DNA of 15,785 bases from positions 1 through 15,785 of the forward strand of contig CAJOQF010000036.1 in NCBI GenBank assembly GCA_905236295.1, written 5' to 3'. Below the pieces are notes generated by a model that saw only the letters and a program-made list of their open reading frames with translations, was not told the DNA's origin and did no database searches. A program made the position numbers and the translations under genes. Numbering within the stretch: position 1 is the first letter of the stretch; each line of letters begins with the position of its first letter. The DNA comes from an uncultured Eubacterium sp. Its GTDB lineage: Bacteria > Bacillota > Clostridia > Lachnospirales > Lachnospiraceae. Shown here piece by piece: positions 14,890 through 15,785 of the stretch.

Positions 14890-15024
14890 ATATGACACAT
14901 TGGGCAAATCTGTCTTTTGTTATATCGTTCTTTTTACTACAATCAAGTCAACACAGACAGTATAAAAACTTCAACACACCCCGAAACATTTGTTGACGAT
15001 GATTTTTGAAAAAGGAGGATAATC

Positions 15025-15771
15025 ATGAGATTTAGAGAATGCACACCATTACTTTGCTGTGACCCGTTACCATTGGAAACCGGTGTTGAGAGATTGGAAA
15101 GCGGAGGAATCCATGTCGCGATCCGTATGTGCCTCGAAAGTCTGACAGCAGAAATGCTGGATTGGTGGTTTGGCGCGGAATGTGACACGGATATGTATCG
15201 TTTGTGGCATCCGGGCGCTCATAAATTTTCAAAATGGGGCGAGTATGAGTCAAATCATGTTCCGGGAAATGTAATTGGGATGACGCATTTTATTAAGGAA
15301 ACACTGGGATCTTCTGAAGTCATGGATATGCAGCTGAAATATCTGGATCCGAAAGATCTGTTCGGTGATGAGTTAACAAAAGCGCAGGAACGCGGAGATG
15401 CAGATGTTGTCCTTTATGGGTGGGCTGGAATCGGTGAAAACTGGGAATGCCCAAGAAATGAAAAAGGCTGGCCGGCATTTATGCAGTATGTTGGTGTTGG
15501 ACGTGATACACCATATGGTCTGGTCCTCAGAAATCACTACTGGTTTGGTGATGAAATGGAAGGTATGATGCCGAAGGAAGCAATCGAAGAGATCTGTACA
15601 GATCAGCTGGGATTATATATGTTGGAGCACGATTCCAATGAATTCCATATTCTTTCGAAAGCAATTCCGCCGTTCTATCTGCGTGACAACTGGGAGAAGT
15701 TCGGTGAGCCGGAACCGTATACAAAACACGCAAAACTGGCAAAGAATATGACACCAAAATTATTCTCATAG
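15025..15771 (+). CDS. 2,4-diacetylphloroglucinol hydrolase (PhlG) / phloretin hydrolase family protein
   Basis: PhlG-type enzymes are zinc hydrolases that cleave a C-C bond between a phloroglucinol ring and an acyl group; the relative from Eubacterium ramulus splits the dihydrochalcone phloretin. The protein has LTAEMLDWWFG (40-50), YRLWHPGAHKF (58-68), THFIKETLG (87-95) and LEHDSNEFHIL (200-210). Zinc ligands recalled for Pseudomonas PhlG (His129, Glu160, His270, Glu274) line up with His62, Glu92, His202 and Glu206 at nearly constant offset, so the site looks complete. At 248 residues it is shorter than PhlG (about 294), mainly at the N-terminus. ATG 15025 follows AAAGGAGG (15011-15018) by six bases, a very strong site. 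No signal peptide is seen, so it is cytoplasmic. Substrate is not certain. Confidence 0.87.
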   Translation: MRFRECTPLLCCDPLPLETGVERLESGGIHVAIRMCLESLTAEMLDWWFGAECDTDMYRLWHPGAHKFSKWGEYESNHVPGNVIGMTHFIKETLGSSEVMDMQLKYLDPKDLFGDELTKAQERGDADVVLYGWAGIGENWECPRNEKGWPAFMQYVGVGRDTPYGLVLRNHYWFGDEMEGMMPKEAIEEICTDQLGLYMLEHDSNEFHILSKAIPPFYLRDNWEKFGEPEPYTKHAKLAKNMTPKLFS

Positions 15772-15785
15772 GAATAACAGTTACA

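Overview
The window reads like a chromosomal segment of a Gram-positive gut or rumen Clostridium relative, most likely family Lachnospiraceae. Reasons: strong AGGAGG-type ribosome binding sites, TTG/GTG starts, a tRNA with no encoded CCA, and gene families common in that group (an acidic AAA+ protein before glgB, a cytidylate-kinase-like protein, a bifunctional penicillin-binding protein, a soluble chemotaxis receptor). The species cannot be fixed from sequence alone.

Bases 1-6330 look like one plus-strand operon ending at a strong intrinsic terminator (about 6299-6329). It holds an AAA+ ATPase of unknown role with a long acidic N-terminus, the glycogen branching enzyme glgB, a CitMHS/NhaD-like ion or organic acid transporter, and a cytidylate-kinase-like protein with an extra N-terminal domain. 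Next comes mnmA (tRNA 2-thiouridylase) on the minus strand. It is divergent from a second plus-strand operon, larC - class A penicillin-binding protein - soluble chemoreceptor (7633-12000). larC is a single continuous reading frame, with a His-rich segment and a long linker that contains a perfect palindrome.

A tRNA-Pro(CGG) gene (12120-12193), with its own promoter and terminator, marks the boundary between housekeeping and accessory DNA. Beyond it lies a gene graveyard of about 2 kb. It contains an 11-bp tandem repeat, a tyrosine integrase that lacks its N-terminus and has a -1 frameshift exactly at an in-phase T_TTT_TTG heptamer, an internal fragment of a glycyl radical enzyme joined head-on to the broken integrase, a REP-like hairpin, and the C-terminal tail of a probable GNAT acetyltransferase. 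This looks like the remains of one or more integrative elements that entered at the tRNA.

The right end (14296-15771) carries an apparently intact accessory cassette: a TetR-type regulator with a 21-bp imperfect palindrome upstream, then a hydrolase of the 2,4-diacetylphloroglucinol hydrolase (PhlG) / phloretin hydrolase family with all four expected zinc ligands in place. The likely theme is regulated cleavage of plant-derived acylated phloroglucinols or related diketones. I see no CRISPR array, rRNA, riboswitch or defence system.
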